Both the position numbers and the translations under genes were made by a program. DNA of 10,926 nt from Proteiniphilum sp. UBA5267 (GTDB lineage: Bacteria > Bacteroidota > Bacteroidia > Bacteroidales > Dysgonomonadaceae). The stretch lies in the NCBI GenBank assembly GCA_002411515.1, contig DHTF01000086.1, positions 41,666 through 52,591 on the forward strand, read 5' to 3'. Each line of letters begins with the position of its first letter. Within the stretch, counting starts at the first letter, position 1. Positions 1 to 6,150 of the stretch are shown one piece after another. The notes beneath the pieces were generated by a model. That model did no database searches and was not told the origin of the DNA. It saw nothing but the letters and a program-made list of their open reading frames with translations.

Positions 1-1779
1 GATATGCAGGGGGTGGAGACCATTCAGATACTGCGTGGCTCGGCTGCCATTGCACAGGGGCTGGGTAACGACCTTGGCTCGGCGGGTGGTGTGGTCAACA
101 TCGCCACCAAGACTCCTCGTTTTATCAATTCGGGCAACGTGGGATTTCGTGCTGGCAGCTGGGGCCAGCTGCGCCCCACCTTCGATGTGCAGTTTGTGAC
201 CGACAGGCTGCAACGCACTGCCTTTCGCATCAACGGCGCCTGGGAACGGGGCGACAACTACCGGGTACACGTCTCCAAAGACCGTGTCTACCTGAATCCT
301 TCCTTTGCATGGCGTCCCGATGACAAAACTAGTATCACACTGGAGATGGATTACCTGCACGATTCCCGCACCCCCGATCAGGGTACGGTGAACCTGAGTG
401 CCGACAGCATTTTCAATGTGTTTGAGATGCCCCACGACCGTTTTCTGGGCTTCGCTACCGATCGGCAGACAACCAATACGCTCACTTATCTGGCTCAGGC
501 ATACCGCACACTCAACGACTTCCTCAGTCTGCGTGTCGCCTATGCCGGTTCCGATATGAACCAATCGAAGATCGCTTCCCATGCGTCGCCCCTGCGGAAC
601 GCCACGCAGACGGGTAACTACAATCTGCGATCACGCGCTTACAGCGGTAGCGAGCGTGATGATAAAAATGGGGTGTTTCAGCTCGACCTGATTGGCAAGG
701 ACCTCTATACCGGCAGGGTGAAGCATACCTTTAACCTGGGCTTCGATTACCGATGGACCGACCTCACCACGGTCAACACGAACACCGTGACGGTGGATAC
801 CGTGAATGTGCTGCAGCCTATCTCCAACAAGGCCCCCAACGTGACCCTCCTCCAAGGTGATCCGGTACGTTCAAGGGAATATGCCTATGGCATGCTGTTG
901 CAGGAGGTGATGACCTTCAACCGCTATCTGAAACTCTCCCTCGGTCTCCGTTACAGCCAGCTGAGCGGTACCACCAACAACAGCGTCTCCACCTCGGGTG
1001 GTGACGTGTGGGATCCCTTGTTGGGGATCATCATCACCCCACTCGAAAATATCAATCTGTTTGCATCCTACACCACCACCACTTCCCTGCGTGGGGCCAC
1101 CAACTTGCTGGAGGATCGCGTTACCCCGGTAGGTGCATCGCGCGAAAAGCAGATCGAAGCCGGTATCAAGGCGGAGTGGTTCGACAACAGGCTGCGTTTC
1201 AATGCAACCTGGTTCCATATTCTGAACAACAACCTTACCTATGCTGCCCTCAACGAGGCGGGAAATAACACGGGATATTACATCAAGGCGGGGAACCTGA
1301 AACGGCAGGGAGTGGAACTGGAGCTGACTGGAAAGATACTGAAAAATATGGATGCTGTGGTGGGCTATGCCTATCTCGATGCCGGCTATCACGACAGTCC
1401 ATACTACCACGAAGGGTCGTCACCCATGAACGCCGCGGCGCATACCGCGAATGGGTGGCTCAACTATACCTTCTTCGACGGATTCCTCAGGAACCTGTCA
1501 TTGGGTGCAGGGTTTTACTACACGGGCGAGCGGCCGTTTGCCGAATATACCTACCAGGTACTGCCGGGCCACAATGTGCAGCCCAACACAAAGCCTTTCC
1601 TGGCCGACGCCTACACCACCGTGAACCTTCAGGCAGGATACAGATTAGATCGTTGTCAATTGCGGCTATTTTTGAACAACATATTTAATTCACAGGGGTA
1701 CACGGCCTATTACCGGGGCGGATACCTCAATCCCACCGATCCGCGCAATCTGGCAGTGGCACTGAACTGGCAGTTTTAA
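1..1779 (+). CDS. TonB-dependent siderophore-type outer-membrane receptor (5' truncated)
   Basis: The reading frame is open from the first base, so the true start, signal peptide, TonB box and first part of the plug lie upstream of the window. The visible part begins inside the plug domain, with the motif VETIQILRG and then GGVVNIATKTP, which is the typical end of the plug in siderophore receptors. The rest looks like a 22-strand barrel: alternating aromatic and polar strands, a GVELELTG strand typical of ferrichrome/catecholate-type receptors, and a C-terminal strand ending in phenylalanine (NWQF), the outer-membrane assembly signal. Members of this family import ferric siderophores or similar ligands across the outer membrane using TonB/ExbBD energy. 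The ligand cannot be told from sequence. No SusD-like partner follows, which fits an iron rather than a glycan role. Its stop codon overlaps the stop of the convergent regulator gene. Confidence 0.93.
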   Translation, partial: DMQGVETIQILRGSAAIAQGLGNDLGSAGGVVNIATKTPRFINSGNVGFRAGSWGQLRPTFDVQFVTDRLQRTAFRINGAWERGDNYRVHVSKDRVYLNPSFAWRPDDKTSITLEMDYLHDSRTPDQGTVNLSADSIFNVFEMPHDRFLGFATDRQTTNTLTYLAQAYRTLNDFLSLRVAYAGSDMNQSKIASHASPLRNATQTGNYNLRSRAYSGSERDDKNGVFQLDLIGKDLYTGRVKHTFNLGFDYRWTDLTTVNTNTVTVDTVNVLQPISNKAPNVTLLQGDPVRSREYAYGMLLQEVMTFNRYLKLSLGLRYSQLSGTTNNSVSTSGGDVWDPLLGIIITPLENINLFASYTTTTSLRGATNLLEDRVTPVGASREKQIEAGIKAEWFDNRLRFNATWFHILNNNLTYAALNEAGNNTGYYIKAGNLKRQGVELELTGKILKNMDAVVGYAYLDAGYHDSPYYHEGSSPMNAAAHTANGWLNYTFFDGFLRNLSLGAGFYYTGERPFAEYTYQVLPGHNVQPNTKPFLADAYTTVNLQAGYRLDRCQLRLFLNNIFNSQGYTAYYRGGYLNPTDPRNLAVALNWQF

Positions 1780-2378
1780 ATATCAATGTCCTCTATGGAC
1801 ACAATCTTCTTGGATATGGCGTAAATGGTGAGACCCGATTGGCTGCGAATGCCGGTTTTCATCGTAATGTTCTTCCGGTGACGCACCACGGTGTGGATGC
1901 TGATGTGGAGGGAGTCGGCAATTTCCTTGTTCATCATGCCGTTCACCAGTCCTGTGAGGACCTCAATCTCCCTTTTGGTGAGGTTGTCGTCCTCATTTTT
2001 TTGCAGTCCGACTTCCCTGTTCTTCTTGTCGAGCTTAGAAAGCAGGTTAATAATGTGATCCACGGAGTCATAGAGTGTGAAAGAAAGATCGGTGAGCATC
2101 GACTGTTTCTGGATGATGCCGTAATCGATGCCGGCAACCGACATCGATGGATGTTGCTTGCGGATCCTGCGAATCTCCTTTTCCCGGTTCACAAACTGCA
2201 GCGGGTTCGCAATAAGGATATCCAGGGGAGTAATCTCCAGCAGCTCCATCAACTCCTCCAGCGTCTCGGAACGATGCACACGGCAGTCGAGATCCGACTG
2301 ATACAGGATGGTCTGCAGTCCCTCGCAGATAATCCGTGAAGGTTCCAGGATGGCAATATGAAGCGAGGGCTTACGCAT
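1776..2378 (-). CDS. LuxR/NarL-type transcriptional regulator with degenerate receiver domain
   Basis: A 200-residue protein. Residues about 132-192 form a LuxR-type helix-turn-helix: LTKREIEVL, then NKEIADSLHIS and HTVVRHRKNI. Residues 5-115 have the length and pattern of a response-regulator receiver, but the key residues are missing. The acidic pair is replaced by Glu12-Pro13 (ILEPS), and the phospho-acceptor position is Asn58 (DILIANP). No conserved Lys is visible near residue 104. It is therefore probably not controlled by ordinary phosphorylation. I chose the ATG at 2378, which has an AGGA-like sequence upstream and overlaps the hemerythrin gene by 8 bases. A GTG at 2402 would add 8 residues and overlap by 32. 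The overlap implies co-transcription and translational coupling with the hemerythrin gene, so the two probably act in one response. The target genes are unknown. Confidence 0.85.
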   Translation of the reverse strand: MRKPSLHIAILEPSRIICEGLQTILYQSDLDCRVHRSETLEELMELLEITPLDILIANPLQFVNREKEIRRIRKQHPSMSVAGIDYGIIQKQSMLTDLSFTLYDSVDHIINLLSKLDKKNREVGLQKNEDDNLTKREIEVLTGLVNGMMNKEIADSLHISIHTVVRHRKNITMKTGIRSQSGLTIYAISKKIVSIEDIDI

Positions 2379-3084
2379 TTTGTCCTTTTTCGATGTCCAC
2401 ACCTGCGGGAATCAAAATAGTCTCCTCAATGAGAGAATGAATGTAGAGATCGAACTCAAGCTCATACAGCGCGAAAAACAACTTGCGACGCAGGTCGAGG
2501 TCGTTCTCAATATTCACATACTTCAGCAACAGATGCTTCAGATCTTTTAGCTTCAACTCAATGTCGGTATGATGATCACCGTATTCAATGGAAGAATAAC
2601 GCTCCTGCCTGTCCCGATCGCCTTCATTGTTCAGCAGGGTAATGAAATAGGGAAAGGCAATGTTGTCTTCATAATCAAGATGCTCCACTACTTCGGTAAA
2701 GTATTCGTGGAAAAATTTCTCCAGCAGCTTCAGTTCTTTCTCAGAATGATTCTCCTGCAACTGACGAATGTAGGAACTGATCTGCGGATATTTATCGAAA
2801 CGATAGTATTGGTGGCTATGCTTGAGGAAATCGATAACTTGTATCAGATCATTCCGTGTGTAGGCCTGATGCTCTTTCGTGGCAAGTCCGTTGTAGAGAT
2901 TGGCAATACCCACGAACAGGTTCTCACTGATTCCATAAGCGGTGCAGAGTTGCAGTACGGTCTGATCGCTTACCCTGAAATCGATGTTGAAATGCTGCAG
3001 CATCAACAACAGATTGGGGTTAGCATCAATCAGATCGGCCATCTTCATATAGGACTTCACTTTTATTTTTGAAACTTGATACAT
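2371..3084 (-). CDS. Hemerythrin-domain protein of the RIC/YtfE/ScdA type
   Basis: A 237-residue protein. Residues about 12-55 match the short N-terminal domain of ScdA/YtfE (DUF542), which normally carries a Cys-Cys pair after an 'IDF' motif. Here IDF is at 34-36 but is followed by Arg-Val-Ser-Asp, so the cysteines are absent. Residues 80-228 are a hemerythrin-like four-helix bundle with candidate di-iron ligands: His89/His91, His126, His135 with Glu139, His171/His172, and His216 with Glu220. The two HxxxE pairs match the spacing in E. coli YtfE. RIC proteins help repair iron-sulfur clusters after nitric oxide or oxidative stress. With the cysteines lost, this protein might instead bind O2 or NO as a sensor or store. 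It is the first gene of a two-gene unit with the LuxR-type regulator. The ATG at 3084 sits 22 bases after a -7 element. Confidence 0.87.
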   Translation of the reverse strand: MYQVSKIKVKSYMKMADLIDANPNLLLMLQHFNIDFRVSDQTVLQLCTAYGISENLFVGIANLYNGLATKEHQAYTRNDLIQVIDFLKHSHQYYRFDKYPQISSYIRQLQENHSEKELKLLEKFFHEYFTEVVEHLDYEDNIAFPYFITLLNNEGDRDRQERYSSIEYGDHHTDIELKLKDLKHLLLKYVNIENDLDLRRKLFFALYELEFDLYIHSLIEETILIPAGVDIEKGQNA

Positions 3085-3106
3085 AACGGATCACCTAATT
3101 TTTATG

Positions 3107-3114
3107 CAAAAATA
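3107..3114 (-). promoter_or_regulatory. Bacteroidota -7 promoter element for the hemerythrin gene
   Basis: On the minus strand this reads TATTTTTG, a perfect match to the Bacteroidota sigma consensus TAnnTTTG. It lies 22 bases before the ATG of the hemerythrin gene, giving a short leader. No clear TTTG -33 box is seen at the usual spacing. The region where it would lie is occupied by the inverted repeat at 3130-3152. The sequence is AT-rich, so a chance match is possible. Confidence 0.5.
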
Positions 3115-3129
3115 GAAAAAAGAGCGCAA

Positions 3130-3152
3130 TTATTTGGAATTATTCTAATTAA
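3130..3152. promoter_or_regulatory. Candidate Fur/PerR-like operator (7-1-7 inverted repeat)
   Basis: The core at 3134-3148 reads TTGGAAT-T-ATTCTAA, two 7-base arms around one central base at 3141 with one mismatch. Extended to 11-base arms, 9 of 11 positions still pair. This 7-1-7 layout is that of Fur-family boxes; compared with the Bacillus PerR box TTATAATnATTATAA, 11 of 14 arm bases agree. It lies about 20-40 bases upstream of the -7 element at 3107-3114, so it would cover the -33 region of the hemerythrin promoter, a position suited to repression. The assignment to Fur/PerR is inference. A site for another dimeric regulator, or for the adjacent LuxR-type protein, is possible. Confidence 0.4.
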
Positions 3153-3240
3153 ACTCTTTCATCGGACTAAAACCTACAAAAAAGATGCGGATATTGAGCC
3201 GATTAATCACGATCACAACTTGCATCTCCTCACTTTTTCC

Positions 3241-3250
3241 TTTTTTTTTT
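3241..3250 (+). repeat. Homopolymeric T10 tract upstream of the nitroreductase
   Basis: Ten consecutive T residues, preceded by a T5-CC run, lie 33 bases before the nitroreductase ATG. Directly after it is TATCATTG (3252-3259), one mismatch from the -7 consensus TAnnTTTG. The tract would therefore sit in the spacer between a -33 and a -7 element, where length changes by slippage could alter expression. No variation can be seen from one sequence. The remainder of the 3085-3283 spacer holds only the elements listed separately. Confidence 0.45.
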
Positions 3251-3283
3251 GTATCATTGTGCCTTCAATTAAAAAAGTGAACA

Positions 3284-3823
3284 ATGAACAATTTTCAACA
3301 ACTGTTGCTCCAGCGTCGCAGCATACGGAAATTCAAAGAAGAGTTGCTTACAGCAGACGAAACGCGTTTGATTCTGGAAGCAGGATTGCTTTCGCCCACA
3401 TCCAAAAACCTCCATTCGTGGGAGTTTATTGCCGTAGAACAGAAAGGAATGCTTTCAAGCCTGTCGCAATGTAAACCCCACAGCGCTTCCTTCATTGCCG
3501 ATGCTGCCTTGGCTGTTGTGGTCGTCGGAAACCCGCTGGAAAGTACCGCCTGGATTGAAGATGGTGCCATTGCCGCCATAAACATGCAACTGCAGGCAGA
3601 GGAACTGGGTATCGGTAGCTGCTGGGTGCAGATACGCGACAGGTCCTACTCAGAAACCATATCTTCGGGCGAATATATCAATGACCTGCTGGATATCCCC
3701 ATGCCCCTGGAGGTACTTTGTGTGCTGGCTTTTGGCAAAAAAGAGAAGGAAAGAACCGCAGCCGACCTTGATAACTTGCATTGGGAAAAAGTACACATTG
3801 AAAAGTATAAATTGATGGACTGA
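3284..3823 (+). CDS. Nitroreductase family protein (FMN-dependent oxidoreductase)
   Basis: A 179-residue protein, at the short end of the nitroreductase family. It shows the N-terminal RRSIRKF motif (residues 11-17) that binds the FMN phosphate, then SPTSKNLHSWEF (37-48), equivalent to the family's 'SP(S/T)xxNxQPW' segment. A central helix with AINMQLQAEELGIGSCW (97-113) is followed by the C-terminal VLAFGKKEKER strand and turn. Such enzymes work as homodimers and use NAD(P)H to reduce nitro compounds, quinones or flavins. The physiological substrate cannot be inferred. The gene is divergent from the hemerythrin/LuxR pair, sharing a 199-base spacer, and is followed after 74 bases by nspC. The ATG at 3284 fits the family's N-terminus; no strong Shine-Dalgarno sequence is present. 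Confidence 0.9.
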   Translation: MNNFQQLLLQRRSIRKFKEELLTADETRLILEAGLLSPTSKNLHSWEFIAVEQKGMLSSLSQCKPHSASFIADAALAVVVVGNPLESTAWIEDGAIAAINMQLQAEELGIGSCWVQIRDRSYSETISSGEYINDLLDIPMPLEVLCVLAFGKKEKERTAADLDNLHWEKVHIEKYKLMD

Positions 3824-3897
3824 TGTGCCAACGTGTCCCCACAACATTTCACAACCGAAGTTGATAGTAGGACGCTGACTGCTAACCACTAAAAAAT

Positions 3898-5040
3898 ATG
3901 ATTGATTTTACCAAAATACCCTCGCCCTGTTACGTCATGGAGGAAGCGTTGCTAAGAAGAAACCTGCAGCTTATCAGGTCGGTGGAAGAACGTGCCGGGG
4001 TAAGCATTATCCTCGCCTTCAAAGCTTTTGCCCTCTGGCGGTCGTTTCCAATCGTGCGCGAATACATCGGTTATTCTACTGCCAGCTCCGTTTCTGAGGC
4101 CAGGCTGGCATTCGAGGAGATGGGCAATCCGGCACACACCTACGCCCCTTCCTACACCGAGGAGGAGTTTCCGCTTTTTCTGCAATACAGTAGCCATATA
4201 ACCTTCAATTCGCTGTCGCAGTTCGAACGATTCTATCCACAAGTGAAAGCCTCCGGAAAAAATATCTCTTGTGGGTTGCGGATCAATCCGGAATACTCAG
4301 TGGTGGAGACCGACCTTTACAATCCCAGTGCTCCCGGATCACGTCTCGGCGTCACTGCCGACAGAATAGGGGAGAAACTGCCCGAAGGAGTCACCGGGCT
4401 TCATTTGCACAACCTCTGCGAGAACAACTCTTACGATCTGGAAAAAACGCTTGAGGTGGTAGAACGAAAGTTCGGTCGGCTCTTCAGTCAGATTTCCTGG
4501 CTCAACCTTGGTGGCGGCCACCTGATGACGCACAAGGATTATGATGTAGAGCACCTTATTCGGTTGCTAGCTTCTTTCAAGGCACGTCATCCACATCTCG
4601 AAATTATCCTTGAGCCCGGAAGCGCCTTTGCCTGGGAAACTGGTGTGCTGGTGGCAAATGTGGCCGACATCGTGGAAAACCACGGTGTGAAGACAGCCAT
4701 GTTGAATGTATCTTTTGCCTGCCACATGCCCGACTGCCTGGAGATGCCCTACAAGCCCCGTATCCGGGGAGCCTACCAGGAGGCAGTGGAAGGAAAGCCT
4801 ACTTACCGTATGGGAGGTAACAGCTGCTTGAGTGGCGACTTCATGGGTGACTGGTCGTTCGATGCGCCTTTGCAGGTTGGTGATCGGGTGGTATTTGAAG
4901 ACATGATCCACTACACTACGGTGAAGAGCACCCTTTTCAACGGCGTATCGCATCCTTCCATCGGACTTTGGACCACAGCGGGTCAGTTCATACTCTATCG
5001 CCGTTTTGGATACGAAGATTATAAACACCGGATGAGCTGA
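3898..5040 (+). CDS. nspC: Carboxynorspermidine/carboxyspermidine decarboxylase
   Basis: A 380-residue, full-length PLP-dependent decarboxylase of the alanine-racemase fold (fold III), related to diaminopimelate decarboxylase. The PLP lysine is Lys42 in LAFKAFALW. The phosphate-binding GGGH is at 205-208 and EPG at 239-241. The catalytic cysteine region is GNSCLSGD (307-314), and EDMIHYT (334-340) supplies the C-terminal active-site segment. SFACHMPDC and PYKPRI (272-289) are typical of NspC rather than LysA. It removes CO2 from carboxy(nor)spermidine, the last step of the aspartate-semialdehyde route to (nor)spermidine. The partner dehydrogenase is not in this window. The 74-base spacer from the nitroreductase holds no clear promoter or terminator, so read-through is possible, though the functions are unrelated. 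Confidence 0.95.
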   Translation: MIDFTKIPSPCYVMEEALLRRNLQLIRSVEERAGVSIILAFKAFALWRSFPIVREYIGYSTASSVSEARLAFEEMGNPAHTYAPSYTEEEFPLFLQYSSHITFNSLSQFERFYPQVKASGKNISCGLRINPEYSVVETDLYNPSAPGSRLGVTADRIGEKLPEGVTGLHLHNLCENNSYDLEKTLEVVERKFGRLFSQISWLNLGGGHLMTHKDYDVEHLIRLLASFKARHPHLEIILEPGSAFAWETGVLVANVADIVENHGVKTAMLNVSFACHMPDCLEMPYKPRIRGAYQEAVEGKPTYRMGGNSCLSGDFMGDWSFDAPLQVGDRVVFEDMIHYTTVKSTLFNGVSHPSIGLWTTAGQFILYRRFGYEDYKHRMS

Positions 5041-5162
5041 ACCCAACGACATTTTTTTGCTCTTTTTAAACAATTCTTGAACGCACTGTGTTAATAAGAG
5101 CGAGGAGATACAGTTTTCTCATGAGTTAATCAAAAGATATTCACATTAAAAACTATGTAATT

Positions 5163-5405
5163 ATGGGATTAATTTGGTGGATTATTATTGGTGCAGTAGC
5201 CGGATGGCTTGCAGGTAAATTAATGAGAGGCGGAGGCTTTGGCTTTTTGGTCAACTTGTTGGTAGGAATAGCCGGAGCCGTAATTGGCGGATGGGTCTTT
5301 GGCCTCCTCGGTATAGCAACCGGGGGAATTATCGGCAGCCTTGTGACCGCCCTGGTGGGAGCAATTTTGTTACTCTGGATCATATCTCTTTTTAAACGGG
5401 CCTGA
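5163..5405 (+). CDS. GlsB/YeaQ/YmgE-family small membrane protein
   Basis: An 80-residue, very hydrophobic protein with three predicted membrane helices at about residues 2-20, 28-50 and 55-76, rich in glycine. It has the family pattern IGAVAGWLAGKLMRGGG, then LLVGIAGAVIGGW and GIIGSLVTALVGA. The family is labelled 'transglycosylase-associated', but its biochemical role is not established; members are often induced by stress. The ATG at 5163 begins the usual MGLIWWIIIGA N-terminus. It is preceded by a 122-base AT-rich spacer (5041-5162), in which I see no confident promoter, and is followed by an intrinsic terminator. It is probably a monocistronic gene. Confidence 0.9.
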   Translation: MGLIWWIIIGAVAGWLAGKLMRGGGFGFLVNLLVGIAGAVIGGWVFGLLGIATGGIIGSLVTALVGAILLLWIISLFKRA

Positions 5406-5433
5406 ATCGGTCCGTGAGAGGAACGATATAAAG

Positions 5434-5467
5434 AAATCGATGTGCCGCAAAGACATCGGTTTTTTTT
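5434..5467 (+). terminator. Intrinsic terminator after the GlsB-like gene
   Basis: Left arm AATCGATGT (5435-5443), a 9-base loop, and right arm ACATCGGTT (5453-5461) form a nine-pair stem with one G-T wobble. A run of seven T follows at 5461-5467. It lies 29 bases after the stop of the small membrane-protein gene and before the nadD promoter, so it separates the two transcripts. Confidence 0.82.
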
Positions 5468-5503
5468 ATGTCCCCTCCCGAGATTCGTTTGCAAATTAAA
5501 TCA

Positions 5504-5511
5504 TACCTTTG
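5504..5511 (+). promoter_or_regulatory. -7 promoter element of nadD
   Basis: TACCTTTG is a perfect match to the Bacteroidota -7 consensus TAnnTTTG. It ends only 5 bases before the nadD ATG at 5517, so transcription would start at or within a few bases of the start codon. A TTTG lies at 5488-5491, but the 12-base spacing is too short for a standard -33 box. Its position after the terminator supports nadD having its own promoter. Confidence 0.6.
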
Positions 5512-5516
5512 TGCTC

Positions 5517-6101
5517 ATGAACAGACGAGAAACAGGCATCTTCTCCGGATCATTTAATCCCATCCACATGGGTCATCTCATGCTGGCCAACTACCTCAGC
5601 GCTTTCACCTCAATGGAGGAAATCTGGTTTGTGGTGACACCCCAAAGTCCACTGAAAAAAAGAGAGGACCTGTTGCCCGATGAAGTTCGTCTGGAGATGG
5701 TGCGCCTAGCACTGGAAGATTACTCTTTTCTGCGTGTTTCAGATGTAGAGTTTTCTATGCCGCGCCCCTCTTACACAATAGATACACTCAATGTGTTGAC
5801 CAAGGACCACCCCGACAGGAAATTTTCGCTGATCATAGGAGGAGACAACTGGTCGGTGTTCGACCGATGGAAAGAACATAAGCAGATCATGGAGCGCTTT
5901 CAAATATTCGTCTATCCACGGCGGGGTGAAAATGTTGTGATACCTGAAACAATGTGCCAATCAGTGAAACTGGTCAATGCCCCCCTGGTGGAGATCTCCT
6001 CCACATTCGTTCGCAACGGCATCCGGGAAGGCAAAGATATGCGTGCTTTTCTTCCACCCAAGGTGTATGACTATATCCTGAAAAATGAACTTTATCGCTA
6101 A
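5517..6101 (+). CDS. nadD: Nicotinate (nicotinamide) mononucleotide adenylyltransferase
   Basis: A 194-residue protein of normal NadD length. It shows GIFSGSFNPIHMGHL (residues 7-21), the nucleotidyltransferase GxFNPxHxGH motif that binds the ATP phosphates. Next come PQSPLKK near residue 42, a Rossmann-fold strand with IIGGDNW, and the C-terminal ISSTFVR, equivalent to the ISST-x-(I/V)R motif. It joins ATP and nicotinate mononucleotide to make deamido-NAD, a core step of NAD synthesis in the cytoplasm. I chose the ATG at 5517 because the frame is open further upstream (to 5442), but that extension lies inside the terminator stem and the -7 element. The start gives the expected short N-terminus. 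The convergent TPR gene ends 49 bases downstream. Confidence 0.96.
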   Translation: MNRRETGIFSGSFNPIHMGHLMLANYLSAFTSMEEIWFVVTPQSPLKKREDLLPDEVRLEMVRLALEDYSFLRVSDVEFSMPRPSYTIDTLNVLTKDHPDRKFSLIIGGDNWSVFDRWKEHKQIMERFQIFVYPRRGENVVIPETMCQSVKLVNAPLVEISSTFVRNGIREGKDMRAFLPPKVYDYILKNELYR

Positions 6102-6107
6102 TCTCCA

Positions 6108-6147
6108 ATTAGCACATTGGTACATTAGCATATTGGCACATTAATTT
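6108..6147. repeat. Degenerate 8-bp tandem repeat between convergent genes
   Basis: Four consecutive 8-base units fit ATTRGYAY: ATTAGCAC, ATTGGTAC, ATTAGCAT and ATTGGCAC (6108-6139). A fifth, degraded copy follows (ATTAATTT, to 6147). The units alternate A/G at the fourth base, so it can also be read as two copies of a 16-base unit differing at two positions. It fills the 49-base gap between nadD and the TPR gene. A weak hairpin, CCAAT (6105-6109) with ATTGG (6116-6120), can form, but without a T run. I see no proper terminator here. Confidence 0.7.
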
Positions 6148-6150
6148 ATG

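Noticed and set aside
871..1410. Open frame of 179 codons on the minus strand inside the receptor gene
   Set aside because: Antisense to the barrel-coding sequence, without recognisable domains; explained by the composition of the receptor gene.
2379..2402. Earlier GTG start for the LuxR-type regulator
   Set aside because: It would overlap the hemerythrin gene by 32 bases. The ATG at 2378 has a better upstream sequence and begins just before the first receiver strand. It cannot be fully excluded.
3076..3474. Plus-strand open frame running through the divergent spacer into the nitroreductase
   Set aside because: It covers the promoter region and overlaps the nitroreductase out of frame. Its low-complexity translation shows no family features.
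5488..5491. TTTG as the -33 box of the nadD promoter
   Set aside because: Only 12 bases separate it from the -7 element, well short of the usual spacing of about 19-20.
5442..5516. Upstream extension of nadD to an earlier ATG
   Set aside because: The extension runs through the terminator stem, its T run and the -7 element, and would give NadD an unusual 25-residue leader.
6105..6120. CCAAT/ATTGG hairpin as a terminator for nadD
   Set aside because: A 5-pair AT-rich stem without a T run; it arises from the tandem repeat itself.
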